Source: Garcia nutans
Taxonomy: Eukaryota; Streptophyta; Magnoliopsida; Malpighiales; Euphorbiaceae
Direction: 5' to 3'
DNA: 64,000 bases
Assembly (NCBI GenBank): GCA_947685225.1
Contig: CANTUV010000009.1
Location: forward strand, 5,642,001 to 5,706,000
The notes under the pieces: generated by a model
Databases searched by the model: none
Seen by the model: the letters and a program-made list of their open reading frames with translations, nothing else
What the model was told of the DNA's origin: nothing
Made by a program: the position numbers and the translations under genes
Shown here: one piece after another, positions 11,311-22,981 of the stretch
Layout of the letters: each line of letters begins with the position of its first letter
Numbering within the stretch: the first letter of the stretch is position 1

Positions 11311-12507
11311 AAAGCAATGGTAATCCTAAATTAACTTGAATAAAAATGACCTTATAACTTTATATCTCTCTAAAGATATAGCTCATAATTGCTCTGAGTA
11401 AAAAAAGAGAATTAATATAGCTAACTCCAATTAAGTTGTGATTAAGACTTTATTGAGGTAAATAGTATTTTTTAAAAATTATTTTTTAAAGTTACTTTTT
11501 GTAATATTCCCTAGTTTTTTTTTTTTGAAATTTATAAAACTACCTATAAAAGCAATCCCTTTTTAAAAATACTACACAAAAGAAAAATATTTATATTTTT
11601 ATAAAAATTTAGACTAAATTTTTAAAAATATCTCACTCCTCATTAAAATAATTTTTTTTTCGAAAATACCTTCTCTCTCATTTTAAACAATATTTTACTA
11701 TAAAAATTCATTTTTATTTTCAAATTTTACTATTAAATAAATATATTTCAATAAAATAATAAAAATTAATATTTTAAGATATTTTTCAACTAATAAAATG
11801 TATTAATTTTTTATAAAAAGGAAAATTAATTTTAATTACAATAACAAATAACACTAATAAAAATTAAAAAATGTAAAATATAAAAATATTTATTAATAAA
11901 AATTATTAAATTTATTTTAAATAAAATTTATTTATTATACATATAAAAACAATTTTAAAAATTAATTTTACTATGTAGATGTTGCATGTATGTTATGTAT
12001 ATGTTATATAAATATTGTAGATGTTATATTTATGTTATGTATTTAATGTGTATGTTATGTGGATATTGTATGTATATTGTGTGTGTATAAAATTAAAAAA
12101 TAGTTAAAAAATATTAAATAAATTGTATAAATGATGTGTGTATATTTAGTGTATATTGTATATATGTTACTATTTATTTTTTGTGTATTGTGTATATATT
12201 GTATATATATTGTGTATATATTTATTTTTTTATGTGTACAGTGAAAACATAATAAAAAAATGATTTAGGAATAAAAACTACAAATAAATATTAAAAATAA
12301 AAAAGAGAAAAAAAAGTAAAAAAATAACATTTAAAATCATAAAAACGTTTAAAATCGTAAAAATATTAAAAAAAAAAGGTTTGCGAAGTAAAAATGAAAA
12401 CAAAAAACTTCGATTGTATATTTGAAAATGGGATGCACAAATGTTTTATATTATGTAAATTTCTTTTTTAACGAATTTGCCTCATATATGCAATTTGAGT
12501 TTATATC

Positions 12508-12921
12508 AGGGGTGAGCAAATTTCAGTTAATCAACTGAATATTTATTTTGATTAATTAAAATTATTATATATTAGTCAGTTCGGTTAATAATTTTAGATT
12601 ATTTTAGTTTTAAATTCGGTTAATGATTAACTGATTTTATTCGGTCAGTTAACCGTTAATCAAAAATTTAAAAAAATTATTTATTTATTATTTATTTATT
12701 TAATTTTTTAATTATATTAATTTTTTTACTATAAACATGAATTTTTATTGTAAAATAAAGTTATTTTTTATTTTTTAATAAATTTTATTTAGTCATTTAA
12801 TTATATTAATTCTTTGTTATAAATAATATTTTTATTATAAAAATTTTAAAAATTAATCATTCAGCTAAAAATTTTTAAATAAATCAATTTGATTAATCAA
12901 TTAATTAACTGGCCACCCCTC
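12508..12921. mobile_element. hAT-like non-autonomous element (MITE)
   Basis: The left end reads caggggtgagcaaa and the right end ggccacccctc, giving short imperfect inverted ends of the AGGGGTG type seen in plant hAT elements. The interior has repeated cggttaa/ttaaccg and ttaatcaa motifs. A clear eight-base target duplication is not visible, so ends and class are tentative. Confidence 0.45.
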
Positions 12922-13162
12922 ATTTTCATTTTCAATAATACGGCCTATATTTCTTTCTTTCAATTCTCTATTGTGTGCTGCATTTATTTTTCATTTTTGT
13001 AATATTTTGACTATGATTTTTTTATATTTTTTCTATTCTATTTTTCTAAATTTTATTTATTTTTTATTAAGAATTTTTTTTAATATATATTCTCTCAAAT
13101 ATATAACATACACACTATATCTATCTAATTTCTACAATATCTGTATAATATCTACTATATAT

Positions 13163-13176
13163 ATATAATATTTACC
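13163..13176 (+). repeat. Target-site duplication of the L1 LINE, left copy
   Basis: atataatatttacc, repeated exactly at 18852-18865 after the poly(A) tail. Confidence 0.9.
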
Positions 13177-14820
13177 GCTGAGGAACTGCTCTGCTAGGTT
13201 TTGGCGTTTCCGACTTCCTTCACTACGGCGACAAATTCTTTGCCGACGGCTGTCCCCTCTGGGCAGTCTCGGTCCTTTCTTGATGTTTTCCGGCAGGGAA
13301 AATCGGTGTCCCATGTTGATTCTTTGCCGACGGCTGCCCCTTCTGGGCAGTCTCGGTCCTTTCTTGATGTTTTCCGGTAGGGGAAATCGGTGTCCCATGT
13401 TGATCGACTCTTTTCAGAGGCAAATTTGGGTGCCTTGGAGATTAAGGATTCATGGTTTAAGGGGTATCCTTCGATTTCGTTTTCGCAGCAGGATATTGAT
13501 GAATTTGCTCGACCATTTAAGTTTGCCTTAGTTGGTCATTTTTCATCTGGCAGGCCCTCCATGAAAGCTTTGAAAAAAGGTTTTGATTTGATCGGTTTTA
13601 GAGGTCCTTTCTCAATTGGTTTGTTGAATGATTCTGATATTCTTATAAACTTTCAAGCCGAGGATGACTTTTTGCGCTGTTGGTTATGACAGCATTGGTT
13701 CTTTAATGGGTTTGGCATGCGCGTTTTCAAATGGACTCCGGAATACAGTCTAGCTTGTGATAGTCCTATATATCCAATTTGGATTCTATTGGATGGTTTG
13801 CCAATTCATTTGTTCCATAAACGTGCTCTGTTTTCCATTGCTAGTCGGATTGGTGTTCCATTAAAGGTTGATGCAGCGACTGCATCTCTTTCCAGGCCAT
13901 CAGCTGCTCGGGTATGTGTTGAAATTGACTTGTCTGGTGAGTTGCTTGAAAAAGTTTGGATTGGTGATGAGAATACCGGATTTTTTCAAAATATTGAGTA
14001 TGAAAGCTTACCAAAATTTTGTACTCATTGTTTTAAGATGGGGCATTTATTGGCTAATTGTGTTGCTTGTAATAATCTAGCTATTGATTCTAAAGGAATT
14101 GATGTTGTTGATTCAGAAAAAGTATGGGTTCCTAAAGCTAATGGGAGAACGGTTAATATTGATACTACTGTTAAGACTGGGAATAATATTCCATTGCATG
14201 ATTCTGTTAATAAAGAATTGCAAGCTACTGTTTCAGTTAATAATAAACAAATGCATGCTATGGTTTCAGAACCGGTTTTAAATAATAAACAAATGCATGC
14301 TACTGTTTCAAAACCAAATTCTGGGAATAAAATATTACAAACAGCTAGTCATGATATAATTGAAAGCGGTAATGGCAGATTGGACATTGCTTCAGCTGAT
14401 TTAAATGCCGAAGGGATTAATGTTTCACAAGAGAATTTTATCAATGATTCGGCTAAAGCTCAAGTTGCTGATGGCGTTGTAGGAATTGATGGTTCCGTTG
14501 CTGATGATGGTTTTAAAATAGTCACCTCCCGTTGTCGTCGTGCGAACAAAAGTAATAAATCTGATGTCATGGGTCTTGAGGCAGTAAGTGAGTCAGACGT
14601 TGATGTGAATGATGTTCAGGCTCTCACAGAAACGAGTTCCGATAAGGAGATTGCTGCTGTTGCCAAAAAGAAACGGGGCTAGCCCAAAGGAAAGAAACGC
14701 GCGGCTGTTGGAAGTTCGATTCCTAGTTTAGAGCCCGAAGCAAGTGCCAAAGTTGTAGGTATTTCGGATGATTTACCTCTCTCTAATTCAGGTCAGAATA
14801 TTGCCTCTTTGGATCAATGA
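13177..14820 (+). pseudogene. L1 ORF1 (gag-like, DUF4283 and CCHC zinc knuckle)
   Basis: ORF1 proteins of plant L1 elements bind the element RNA. The frame runs through SFSQQDIDEFARPFKFALVG and FFNGFGMRVFKWTPEY (DUF4283), then PIWILLDGLPIHLFHKRALF, to a zinc knuckle CTHCFKMGHLLANC with perfect C-x2-C-x4-H-x4-C spacing (about 14020-14061). A low-complexity C-terminal half follows, with a 14-residue direct repeat (NNKQMHA, 42-bp period at 14239 and 14281) and a basic end. In-frame stops are at 13378 (TAG), 13687 (TGA) and 14680 (TAG). The genuine end is the TGA at 14818-14820, overlapping the ORF2 start. No in-frame ATG precedes the first stop, so the original start is lost or lies further upstream. 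The longest open piece is 13717-14682. Confidence 0.88.
13235..13402 (+). repeat. 84-bp tandem duplication at the L1 5' end
   Basis: Unit 1 (13235-13318) and unit 2 (13319-13402) differ at only a few bases. The period is a multiple of three, so the ORF1 frame is kept. Unit 1 has CGG CAG where unit 2 has CGG TAG, which creates a stop only in the second copy. Confidence 0.95.
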
Positions 14821-17800
14821 ATGCTTTATTTTGGAATTTAAGAGGTATTGATTCTTCTTTAAATCGTCTTTCTAGTCTCATTAAATTACATAAGTTGGCA
14901 TTGCTTGTGTTGATTGAACCTTTAACTGCTGTTTCTAAGATGGGCTTCTTGGCTAACAAATTGAGGTTCACTGGATCTTTTGCTTCGGTTAGTAATAAGA
15001 TTTGGATCTTGTGGCGGGAGAATATTTTTAAGCTTTCTAAATTCGTGGATGGTGGTCAGTTGTTGACATGTGAGGCTGTCCATTTCCACACTGGTTTTGT
15101 TTTCAATATTTCAGCTGTTTATGGGGGTCATGATCGGGTTGTCAGACAAAATTTGTGGGATGCTATGTTCCAAATTTCTAATTCTTGCTCTTTGCGTTGG
15201 ATTGTCGGAGGAGACTTTAATGTTATTAAATATAGTAGTGAATATGTAGGTTCGAGCAATGTTGAATTGAATGGTATGCAAGATTTTGTGGATGCTTGTG
15301 ATGAATGTGGTCTTCAGGATATTCCTTTTCAGGGTAATGAATTTACTTGGTCCGGAATTTGCCAAAATGGTTGGGTTTGGAAACGTCTTGATAGGGTTAT
15401 GGCTAATTTTTCATTTTTTGATGCTTTTGATGTTGTTTCTGTTCATCATTTGAGTAAGACTTCTTCTAATCATTCGCCTCTTCTCTTTTGTTGTCAGAAA
15501 TCTGAATTTAAGTATCCTAAGTCATTTAAATTTCAGCACATGTGGCTTCAGGATAGTTCTTTTCTTTCCACTGTTAAGCAGCATTGGGACAGTAGTTTTG
15601 ATAGAGGTGGTATGTCGGGTCTTTTTGCCAAGCTTCGCTCTCTTAAAAAGGTTCTTCGGGAATGGAATAAGAATAAATTTGGTAATATTTTTTCTAGTTT
15701 TAAATTAACTGAGGAGGCGGTCATTCAGGCTGAAGAAAGGTATGTGGTTGATTCTTCAGATTTGAATTTACAAGTGTGGAATGAAAAGCAGGCTGCTTTG
15801 CATCTCAAATTGAAGCTTGAGGAGAATTTTTTTAAACAAAAATCTCATATTAATTGGTTATAGGATGGTGATCGTAATACCACATATTATCATAATTTTG
15901 TTAAGATGAGGCGTAAGCAATCTCGTATTATTTCGATTCTGACTGATACTGGTATTCGTTTAGTTGAGCAGGATGATATTGGTGCAGAGGCGGTTCGACA
16001 TTTCCAGTCTTTGTTCGCTAGTGAGATGGATTGGGATTTTTCTTGTGCTGCTCCGATTTTGGACACTATACCTTCTCTTGTTACTTTAACTGAGAATAAG
16101 GCGATTCTTTCTATTCCTGATGCTTTAGAAATTAAGGCTACGGTTTGGCAGTTAGATCCAAATAGTGCTCCAGGCCCTGATGGGTGTTTTTTTAGGAGCT
16201 GTTGGGATATTATTGGTCGAGATGTGGTTAGTGCTATTCAGGAATTCTTTTTGGGGGTTCCTGATCCTAGAGCGGTTGGTAGTGCGGTTATTATTCTTCT
16301 TCCTAAGGTTGTAAACCCTAACAATTTTGGTAATTATAGTCCTATTTGTCTTGCTTCTTTTTTCAGTAAGGTGTGCACTCGTATTTTGGAGAATCGGTTG
16401 GCGCTTATTTTGGACAAGCTTATTTCTAAGGAGCAAGCAGGTTTTCTCAAAGGTCAGTCTATTCATGCTCAGATTCTGCTGGCTAATGAGATTATTCATG
16501 ATCTTGATAAAAGAACTTGGGGTCATAATATTGCACTTAAATTGGATATGGCCAAGGCTTTTGATAGGGTCTCCTGGAATTTCTTCGGGCTGTATTACTG
16601 AAATTCGGATTCTCTGATAAATTTGTACAACTTATTCTTGGCTATTTGGGAGCTACTCACCTTTCGGTGTTGGTTAATGGAATGAACTACGGTTTCTTTC
16701 AAGTAAAGCGGGGAGTAAAACAAGGTGATCCACTTTCTCCTTTATTGTTTATTCTTGCTTCTGAAGCTTTCTCTAGAGGTTTGAATGATTTGATTTCTAA
16801 GTGTAAAATCCGGCCTTATATGCTCCCAAGAGGGAGTCCTATTATTTCTCACCTTGCTTTTGCTGATGATTTGTTGATTTTTATCAATGGTGATGTTAGA
16901 TCTCTTAAGAGTTTTCGAGTTTTTTCAGATTTGTATCAGCGAGTTTCAGGGCAACTTATTAATTATACCAAAAGTTCATTTCTATATTTCTGAAAAGGCA
17001 AAGAGGTCAGTGATGCGCAAGTTTGAGAATATTCTTCACCATTCGTAAGGGCTCCCTCCCATTTACCTATTTAGGTGCTCCTATTTTTAAAGGTATCAAT
17101 AGAGCTTCTTATTATTCAACCTTGTTGCAAAAAAGTGGATGATAAGTTGGCAGGTAGGTTGAAACGTTTTCTTACTCCGGGTGGTCGTCTTGTTCTTATT
17201 AAGCATGTTTTGAGTGCTATTCCGGTTCATATTATGGGTGCTCTTTTATTGCCTAAATCTATTATTATTGCTTTGGAAAAACGATTTGCTAGATTCTATT
17301 GGAGTGAGAATGATATTTTAAAACATCATTGGGTTAGTTATGAAAAGATGTGCTATCCTGTTGCGGAGTTTGGTTTGGGGATTAAATCCCTGGTTGCACT
17401 CCAAGAAGCTTTTTCTATTAAGAGACTAAGGATGTACCTTTTAAAAGATTCTCTTTGGGAAGAATGCCTTTTTGGTAAATACGGTCGCCGGGGGGATATG
17501 GTATGCTTAGCTTTAGACTCACCTTGCTGGAAAAACTTGTGTAGAATACATACAAAACATCATGATGCTTTTTCTTTTGTTGATGGTGATTTTGTTTGGA
17601 GGGATGGTAGGAATTTTTCTTTGTCTTTGGCATATGACATGGTTAGAGACAAGAAGAATTCTATATCTGAGATTGCTAGTATTTGGAATTCTGTGGTTCC
17701 TGTCAGGTTGTCTGTTCATACCTGGCGTGTGTTTCAGGATTCTCTGCCATTGCCCCATAAAATTCAACAGCTCGGAGTTTCTTTGTGTTTTGTCTGCTTA

Positions 17801-18699
17801 TTCTGCTATAGTGCCTCTGCATCTACTTCTCACATTTTTCATGATTGTCATAAGATTCATGAACTTTGGAGTTTGTTTAGTGGTTACTTATTTCCTCAGC
17901 GCAGACGTCGTGCCTCATTGTATCATGAGCTGAAATTTTGGTTTAGGCTGGCCAAGTCTAGTTCCATGAAGGGGCGTCTGGCTTGTATTATGCCACAGGT
18001 AATTTTGTATGAGATTTGGTGCGCTTATTGTTCTTCCTCTTGGGGTGCTCAAGTTTTTTGCATGCAGGCTGTGAGTCATAAGATCCTGAAATTCCTCCTT
18101 AGTTGGGGTACAGTCCATTCGGGTGATAGGTGGACAAGGGAGAATTCTTGTTATGATTTTTTGTCTACTGGTTTTGGTGGGTCTTCTATTCGGCCAAGGC
18201 TTGTATATTGGGTTAGACCTCCAGTTGGGTGTATAAAATTGAATGTTGATGCTTCTTTTTCGAACAATGTGCAACGGGTGGGGCAGTTTTGAGGGATGAG
18301 TTTGGTATTTTTATTGGAGCTATTTCTTTCTTTTTCCAGGTTGATTCCCCTTTTCATGCAGAGTTTAATGCTTTGTGGAACGGTTTTCGTTGGTGTTGTG
18401 ATCAAGGAATTTGCCCATCTAAGTTTCATATTGAAAGTGATTCCCTTTCTTTAGTCTAACAACTAACGGGGAATGCTCCTTCTTCTATGAATTTAATCGA
18501 TTGTGCTCGCGAAGCTCTTCAAGGGTGTGCTATTTCCTATATTCGCAGGGAAGGTAACGTTGTAGCTCATTCCATTGCTTTTCAATGCAGGATTGATGGA
18601 AGTCCTAGGCAATTTTTGTCCTTGTGTTCTCTTCCTAAAAGAGTTATAGGCATGATAGTGACAGATGCAGATAGATTACTGCATGTTTCTTTTAGATGA
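14817..18699 (+). pseudogene. L1 ORF2 (endonuclease, reverse transcriptase, RNase H), inactivated
   Basis: ORF2 nicks DNA and copies the element RNA at the break. The endonuclease spans 14817 to about 15490: MNALFWNLRGI, the Glu of VLIEPL, IVGGDFNVI, WKRLDRVMANF and SSNHSPLLF, where the usual SDH triplet reads SNH. The reverse transcriptase spans about 16140-16990: PNSAPGPDGCF, KLDMAKAFDRVSWNF (motif A), KRGVKQGDPLSPLLFILASE (motif B) and LAFADDLLIF (catalytic FADD). A zf-RVT-type region follows, then a C-terminal RNase H (CIKLNVDASF, HIESDS) ending at 18699. Breaks: TAG at 15861 (from LQDGDRNT), a one-base loss near 16581, frame changes near 16990, 17040 and 17130, a one-base loss near 18285, and TAA at 18457. 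ATGA overlap with ORF1. Confidence 0.92.
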
Positions 18700-18851
18700 A
18701 ATGTCTTGTTTTGTTTTTAGATTGCCATGTATTTTGGTTTTATTGATTTCAAAGACTCTGTTTATAAAGAGGTTGTATCACAAACTTTTTGAAATTTTTG
18801 ATAATTAATAAATAAAGTCGGTGGTACCGTCCACCTTTACAAAAAAAAATA
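18700..18851 (+). other. L1 3' untranslated end and poly(A) tail
   Basis: A 3' trailer with TTAATAAATAAAGTCGGTGG, then GTCCACCTTTAC and nine or more A. The G/C-rich ggtggtaccgtccacc can fold (GGTGG with CCACC), which fits a LINE 3' recognition hairpin; that role is inferred. Confidence 0.75.
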
Positions 18852-18865
18852 ATATAATATTTACC
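18852..18865 (+). repeat. Target-site duplication of the L1 LINE, right copy
   Basis: Exact copy of 13163-13176. Confidence 0.9.
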
Positions 18866-19559
18866 AAACATACACATAATATCTACCAAACATCTATATG
18901 ATTTATTTAATAATTTATCTATATAATTTATTTAATATTTTTTTAACTTTATTTTTTAAAATTTTCTATTCACATAACACACACATAATATCCACACAAA
19001 TCTACATAACATACACAAAAAATATATAACATCTATCAAACATCTATAATATTTATATAATATATATAATATGTATCCAATATCTATATAATATTTAAAT
19101 AATAAAATTATTTTTTTTATTTTTTACATGTATAATATATAAATTTTGTTTACAAATAAATTTAATGATTTTTTATTAATTTATTTTTATATTTTTACTT
19201 TTTTATATTTTTTATGAGTATTTAATTATTATTATAATCAAAATCAAAATTTTTTCTTTATAATAAATAATATATTTTATATGATAAAAATATAATTTAA
19301 AATATTAATTTTATTATATTATTAAAATATATTTATTTAATAGTGAAGACTAAAAAAAGATAAAAATTAAAGTAATATATTATTTTTAGCGAGTGAAGAC
19401 ATATTTTTGAATTTTATTTTAGTGAGGATTGAAGTACATTTAAAAATTTACTCTAAAATTTTATAAAAGTGTAAATAATTTTTTTTTATAATATTTTAAA
19501 ATAAAAGTTGCTTTTTTAGATAATTTTGTAAATGATTTTTTTGGGTACCTCTATAATTG

Positions 19560-20554
19560 GAAATTGTTGAGGCTCTTATGCACAGTTTTTGACCCTTGAT
19601 TTTGGAAGCCCACCAACATAGTTTGTATTTCAGTCCACCAACATTGTTCTTTTGATACACAAAAATCCTATCAAGCGGAGTGGAATTATCATGTTACCTT
19701 GTAGTTTTTTTTAATTATTCAATTGAAAATAATTATCTATTCTTATTTTGTAATACTTAAAATCTAATTCAAATAATATGATAAAAACTATTCAAATAAA
19801 AATATTATGATACTTAAAATTTGCTTTACACATTACTTGAGATTCATAACCTCAACAAAAACTAAAATATAATTGAATTTCAATAATATTTTGCAAGCTA
19901 AATCCAAACAGCTTGACGTAGCTGCACATTATCTTACCTTGCACCACATTTCTTTCTTTTCCAAAAAAAAAAAAAAAAACTGTTATAAGAAATTTTTCCC
20001 AAAAGCAAAAAGTACAAAATTATATATGTAATTGAATATCTTTTAATTTTTCTATTTATAGTTTTTTAAATTTGTAATTATAATATAAAAATTTAAAAAG
20101 AAAAATACGGGGCTAAAGTACATAAAAATATACCTTTAAAAAATAAAAAAAAAGTATTAAATTTCTCAGTTTTTTTTATTAGTAAACAACAATATATTAA
20201 AAGAAATCCGTGATTGCAACTAAATCACAGTCATGGAGAGGGGAAGCCATGATTAAATTTCTTAGGTATTTCAAATATAAAATAAAATATTATTTTATTT
20301 AAACTAATTAAATTTAAATTAATAAATTGATAGTGGTGTGTCCTTGCTTGAGTATATGTATTATGATTCTCAATTAAACTAATTAGAAATATCGGTTGCC
20401 TTGCAAAAATCATTCACTTTGGAAATAAGCCAAGTAATGATTGTGAGTTGTTTTCGAGTAAAATTGAGTCAAATGATTTGAGCACAACAGTCACAGACCA
20501 TCATTTGTTTTATTGGTTTACAATCTATCATATAGTAATTAGCAATCATAATCC

Positions 20555-20586
<32 letters not shown>

Positions 20587-21950
20587 TGCAATCTTAACTT
20601 GTATTATCACGTCACGATACTTTAGAAAAATATTAATTTTATTTATTTCAAATATATATTTACATTTTACATAATAATAATATGTAAAATAATATTAATA
20701 TTTATTTATTAAAAAATAATATATGAATTAGTATAATTAAATTTTCTTTTTATTCCAAATTAATAGACTTATTTTTATTATAAAAATTTTAAAAAATTAA
20801 TTTTATTAAAAATGAAAATTTATATTTATTTATCCGCTTATGTTATTACTTTAATATAAAATATATTTATTAAATATTTCTATTATAAATATTAAAATGA
20901 GTATGATAAGACTTTAACATATTATTCATTAAAATAATAAACGCGTTATAATATGAGATAAATAAAAAATATATATATTTATAAATATGAACTAATGAAA
21001 TTTTTTTTTAGAGTAATACTAAATGGATCAATTTAATTCAGATCAAATTATAAATACTATAAAAAAATTTATTTTATCCTTGGTTGTATTTTATATCTAA
21101 AAAAATTAAGATTAAAATAGTTAATTTATTATAAAATATTTTTAATATAAATTAATTTGATTTATAGAGCATTTTTATTTTTTTATGCACATGAAATAAA
21201 AACAGCTTCATGATATTGGTAAGAATTTTCACAAGTGTTTTTACTTTAGGAAGTTGATGGCTGTTGAAACTTGAAATCTTTTTTTTCACTTTTGCACCGA
21301 AATGCCATGAAATGTTATTAGTCAACTAACACACTCGATGCCTTCCCACGTTAATCATACCTTATTAATAATTAATAAGCACACAACACTAGAAAAAAAT
21401 TGCAATGAATTGACAATAATCAACCAATATTGCTACAAAGATTCTGTAACATAATTACCTGAAATTGGATAATTTCTATGTGGATAATTTCTTTCTTTCC
21501 ACCCCTTTTCCGTTTTCACTGTCTTGTACGTAGTTAAAAACAGATAAAGACAGTGAATTTTTTTTCTCTTTCGTGCTCCAATTAATCAAATCCTGACATT
21601 TCTAAATATTTATTTTACACTTTTTATAATTTGATAGTTGAGATTTTATCATTTTATTCTATTCTTAATTATATAATTTTTTTTGTAATATTGATTGATA
21701 CAAAAAAAAAAATGCAGAAAGTGTTTGCACATAAGATGCTAAGATATAAAAAAAGAAAGTTGTCTTCTGGGAGAACTTCCAAAGGTGCAAAAGTTCTGAA
21801 AAGGATAAATGGGACTCCTCATAACATGTGCACTTCTCCTCCCTCCCAACATAACTTTAATTTCATTCTTACCTTTGCTTCCCTTTTTCATGTAGTCCTA
21901 ATATCATTAAATTCTATTGTTTTAGTACCATTTCATATTTCTTTCACTTT
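19560..21950. other. AT-rich intergenic DNA
   Basis: No gene recognised. It holds a short duplicated phrase (cccaccaacat near 19608, gtccaccaacat near 19633), an (AT)n run at 20561-20586 and poly(A/T) tracts. A 108-codon open frame at 21631-21957 has no recognisable motif and is mostly hydrophobic low-complexity sequence. Confidence 0.6.
20561..20586. repeat. (AT)n microsatellite
   Basis: Alternating AT for about 26 bp. Confidence 0.9.
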
Positions 21951-21956
21951 CACTTA

Positions 21957-22655
21957 GGTGGCATTTGATTTTGAGTGAGAATGAGAAACTGAGTTATTCT
22001 CGTTGCTACTATTTAGTTTGATAAAATAAATAAGGTAATGATAATTCAATTATCCCGACAATGGAAATGGGTCATTACTCCCTTATTAATCAATTTTAAT
22101 TTTTAACGAAAACTAAAATTAAAAAACATATTTCTCTATGAATAAAAAAGTTTTTCATCCATCTTGAAAAATAAGTATTTATCTATTGATTATTTATATT
22201 TTTTTTCGAATATATATTTTTTCTCATTAATTAAACAAAACATACAAAATTAAAAAATATATTTTATCTAGGAATAAAATAGAATACACAAAAGCAAATT
22301 ATTTTCATCAATAGTCAAAAATAGGTATTTATATCTTAATTATTTATATTTTTATTATATATATATTTTCTTTTATCAATTAAATTAATGCATATTATTT
22401 CCACAAACAAAATCAATAAATTAATAATTACTAATTTATTCTAACATTTTTCATTAATTTTTGATTTATTAAAATAAAAATACTATATATATACATATAC
22501 ATATATATATATGCCATTGATTTTATATCTTATTATAATTAAAACAACTTTAAAGGGAATCAGAATATGATTCTAGATTGAACCAGATAAAAGGAAAAAT
22601 TATCATTCCAGTTCCAATTTTAATTTTAATTCTGAAGTTTGAATCAAACACCCTC
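21957..22655. mobile_element. Tourist / PIF-Harbinger-like MITE
   Basis: The left end GGTGGCATTTGATT and the reverse complement of the right end, GAGGGTGTTTGATT, are imperfect inverted ends close to the GGG-TGTTTGGTT type of plant Tourist elements. TTA flanks both sides (21954-21956 and 22656-22658), the three-base target of this superfamily. It is about 700 bp, AT-rich inside, with no transposase. Confidence 0.6.
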
Positions 22656-22981
22656 TTAGTTAATAGTATCTTTTTTAATTTAATTGTAAAATCAAGTCAA
22701 TTTTATAATATTATTAATTGCACTTTTTAATTTAATTAAATCATATTATTACTGACAATTGATTGATTTTTTCTCTTAAAAAATGTAAAACTAAAAAATC
22801 TCATATTTAAATACTTTAAATTATAAAATGGTTACTAATTAAAAAAACTTAAATTAAAATTTAAAAGTCGTAAATAAAAATAATTTTGTAATATAACCTA
22901 ATATTAAAAATTTAGATTTTTATAAATAAAATGAAAAAAAAACTCATTTGAGCAATTTATTAACACATCCCATTATTTAAT

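Larger units (their letters stand above)
13177..18851 (+). mobile_element. Nearly complete L1-clade LINE retrotransposon
   Basis: 5,675 bp bounded by a perfect 14-bp target duplication and ending in a poly(A) run (18840-18849). It holds both L1 ORFs: a nucleic-acid-binding ORF1 and an ORF2 with endonuclease, reverse transcriptase and RNase H. The 5' end starts GCTGAGGAAC with almost no leader, so it may be slightly 5'-truncated. Internal stops and frameshifts make it inactive. Its higher GC content stands out from the AT-rich surroundings. It sits in the right arm of the long-inverted-arm element and is therefore younger. Confidence 0.93.
11450..19556. mobile_element. Old element with long inverted arms, carrying an L1 LINE
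   Basis: The left arm (about 11450-12240) matches the reverse complement of the right arm (13095-13176 plus 18866-19556). Shared landmarks are ctattaaataaatatatttc followed by an aataaaattaatatttta stretch (left 11725, right near 19300), GTGTATGTTATGT-type blocks (left 12045, right near 19005) and the outer ends gaggta. Arms are 700-800 bp with many differences. Without the 5.7-kb L1 the element would be about 2.4 kb. Long inverted arms suggest a Mutator-like or fold-back element; no transposase reading is visible and a target duplication could not be confirmed. Confidence 0.6.

Noticed and set aside
13132..13423. Two minus-strand ORFs with repeated basic segments opposite the L1 5' end
   Set aside because: They mirror the 84-bp tandem duplication of the plus-strand L1 ORF1; repetition comes from the DNA duplication.
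21631..21957. 108-codon plus-strand ORF
   Set aside because: Hydrophobic and low-complexity ends, no known motif, runs into the Tourist-like element; no splice or promoter support.
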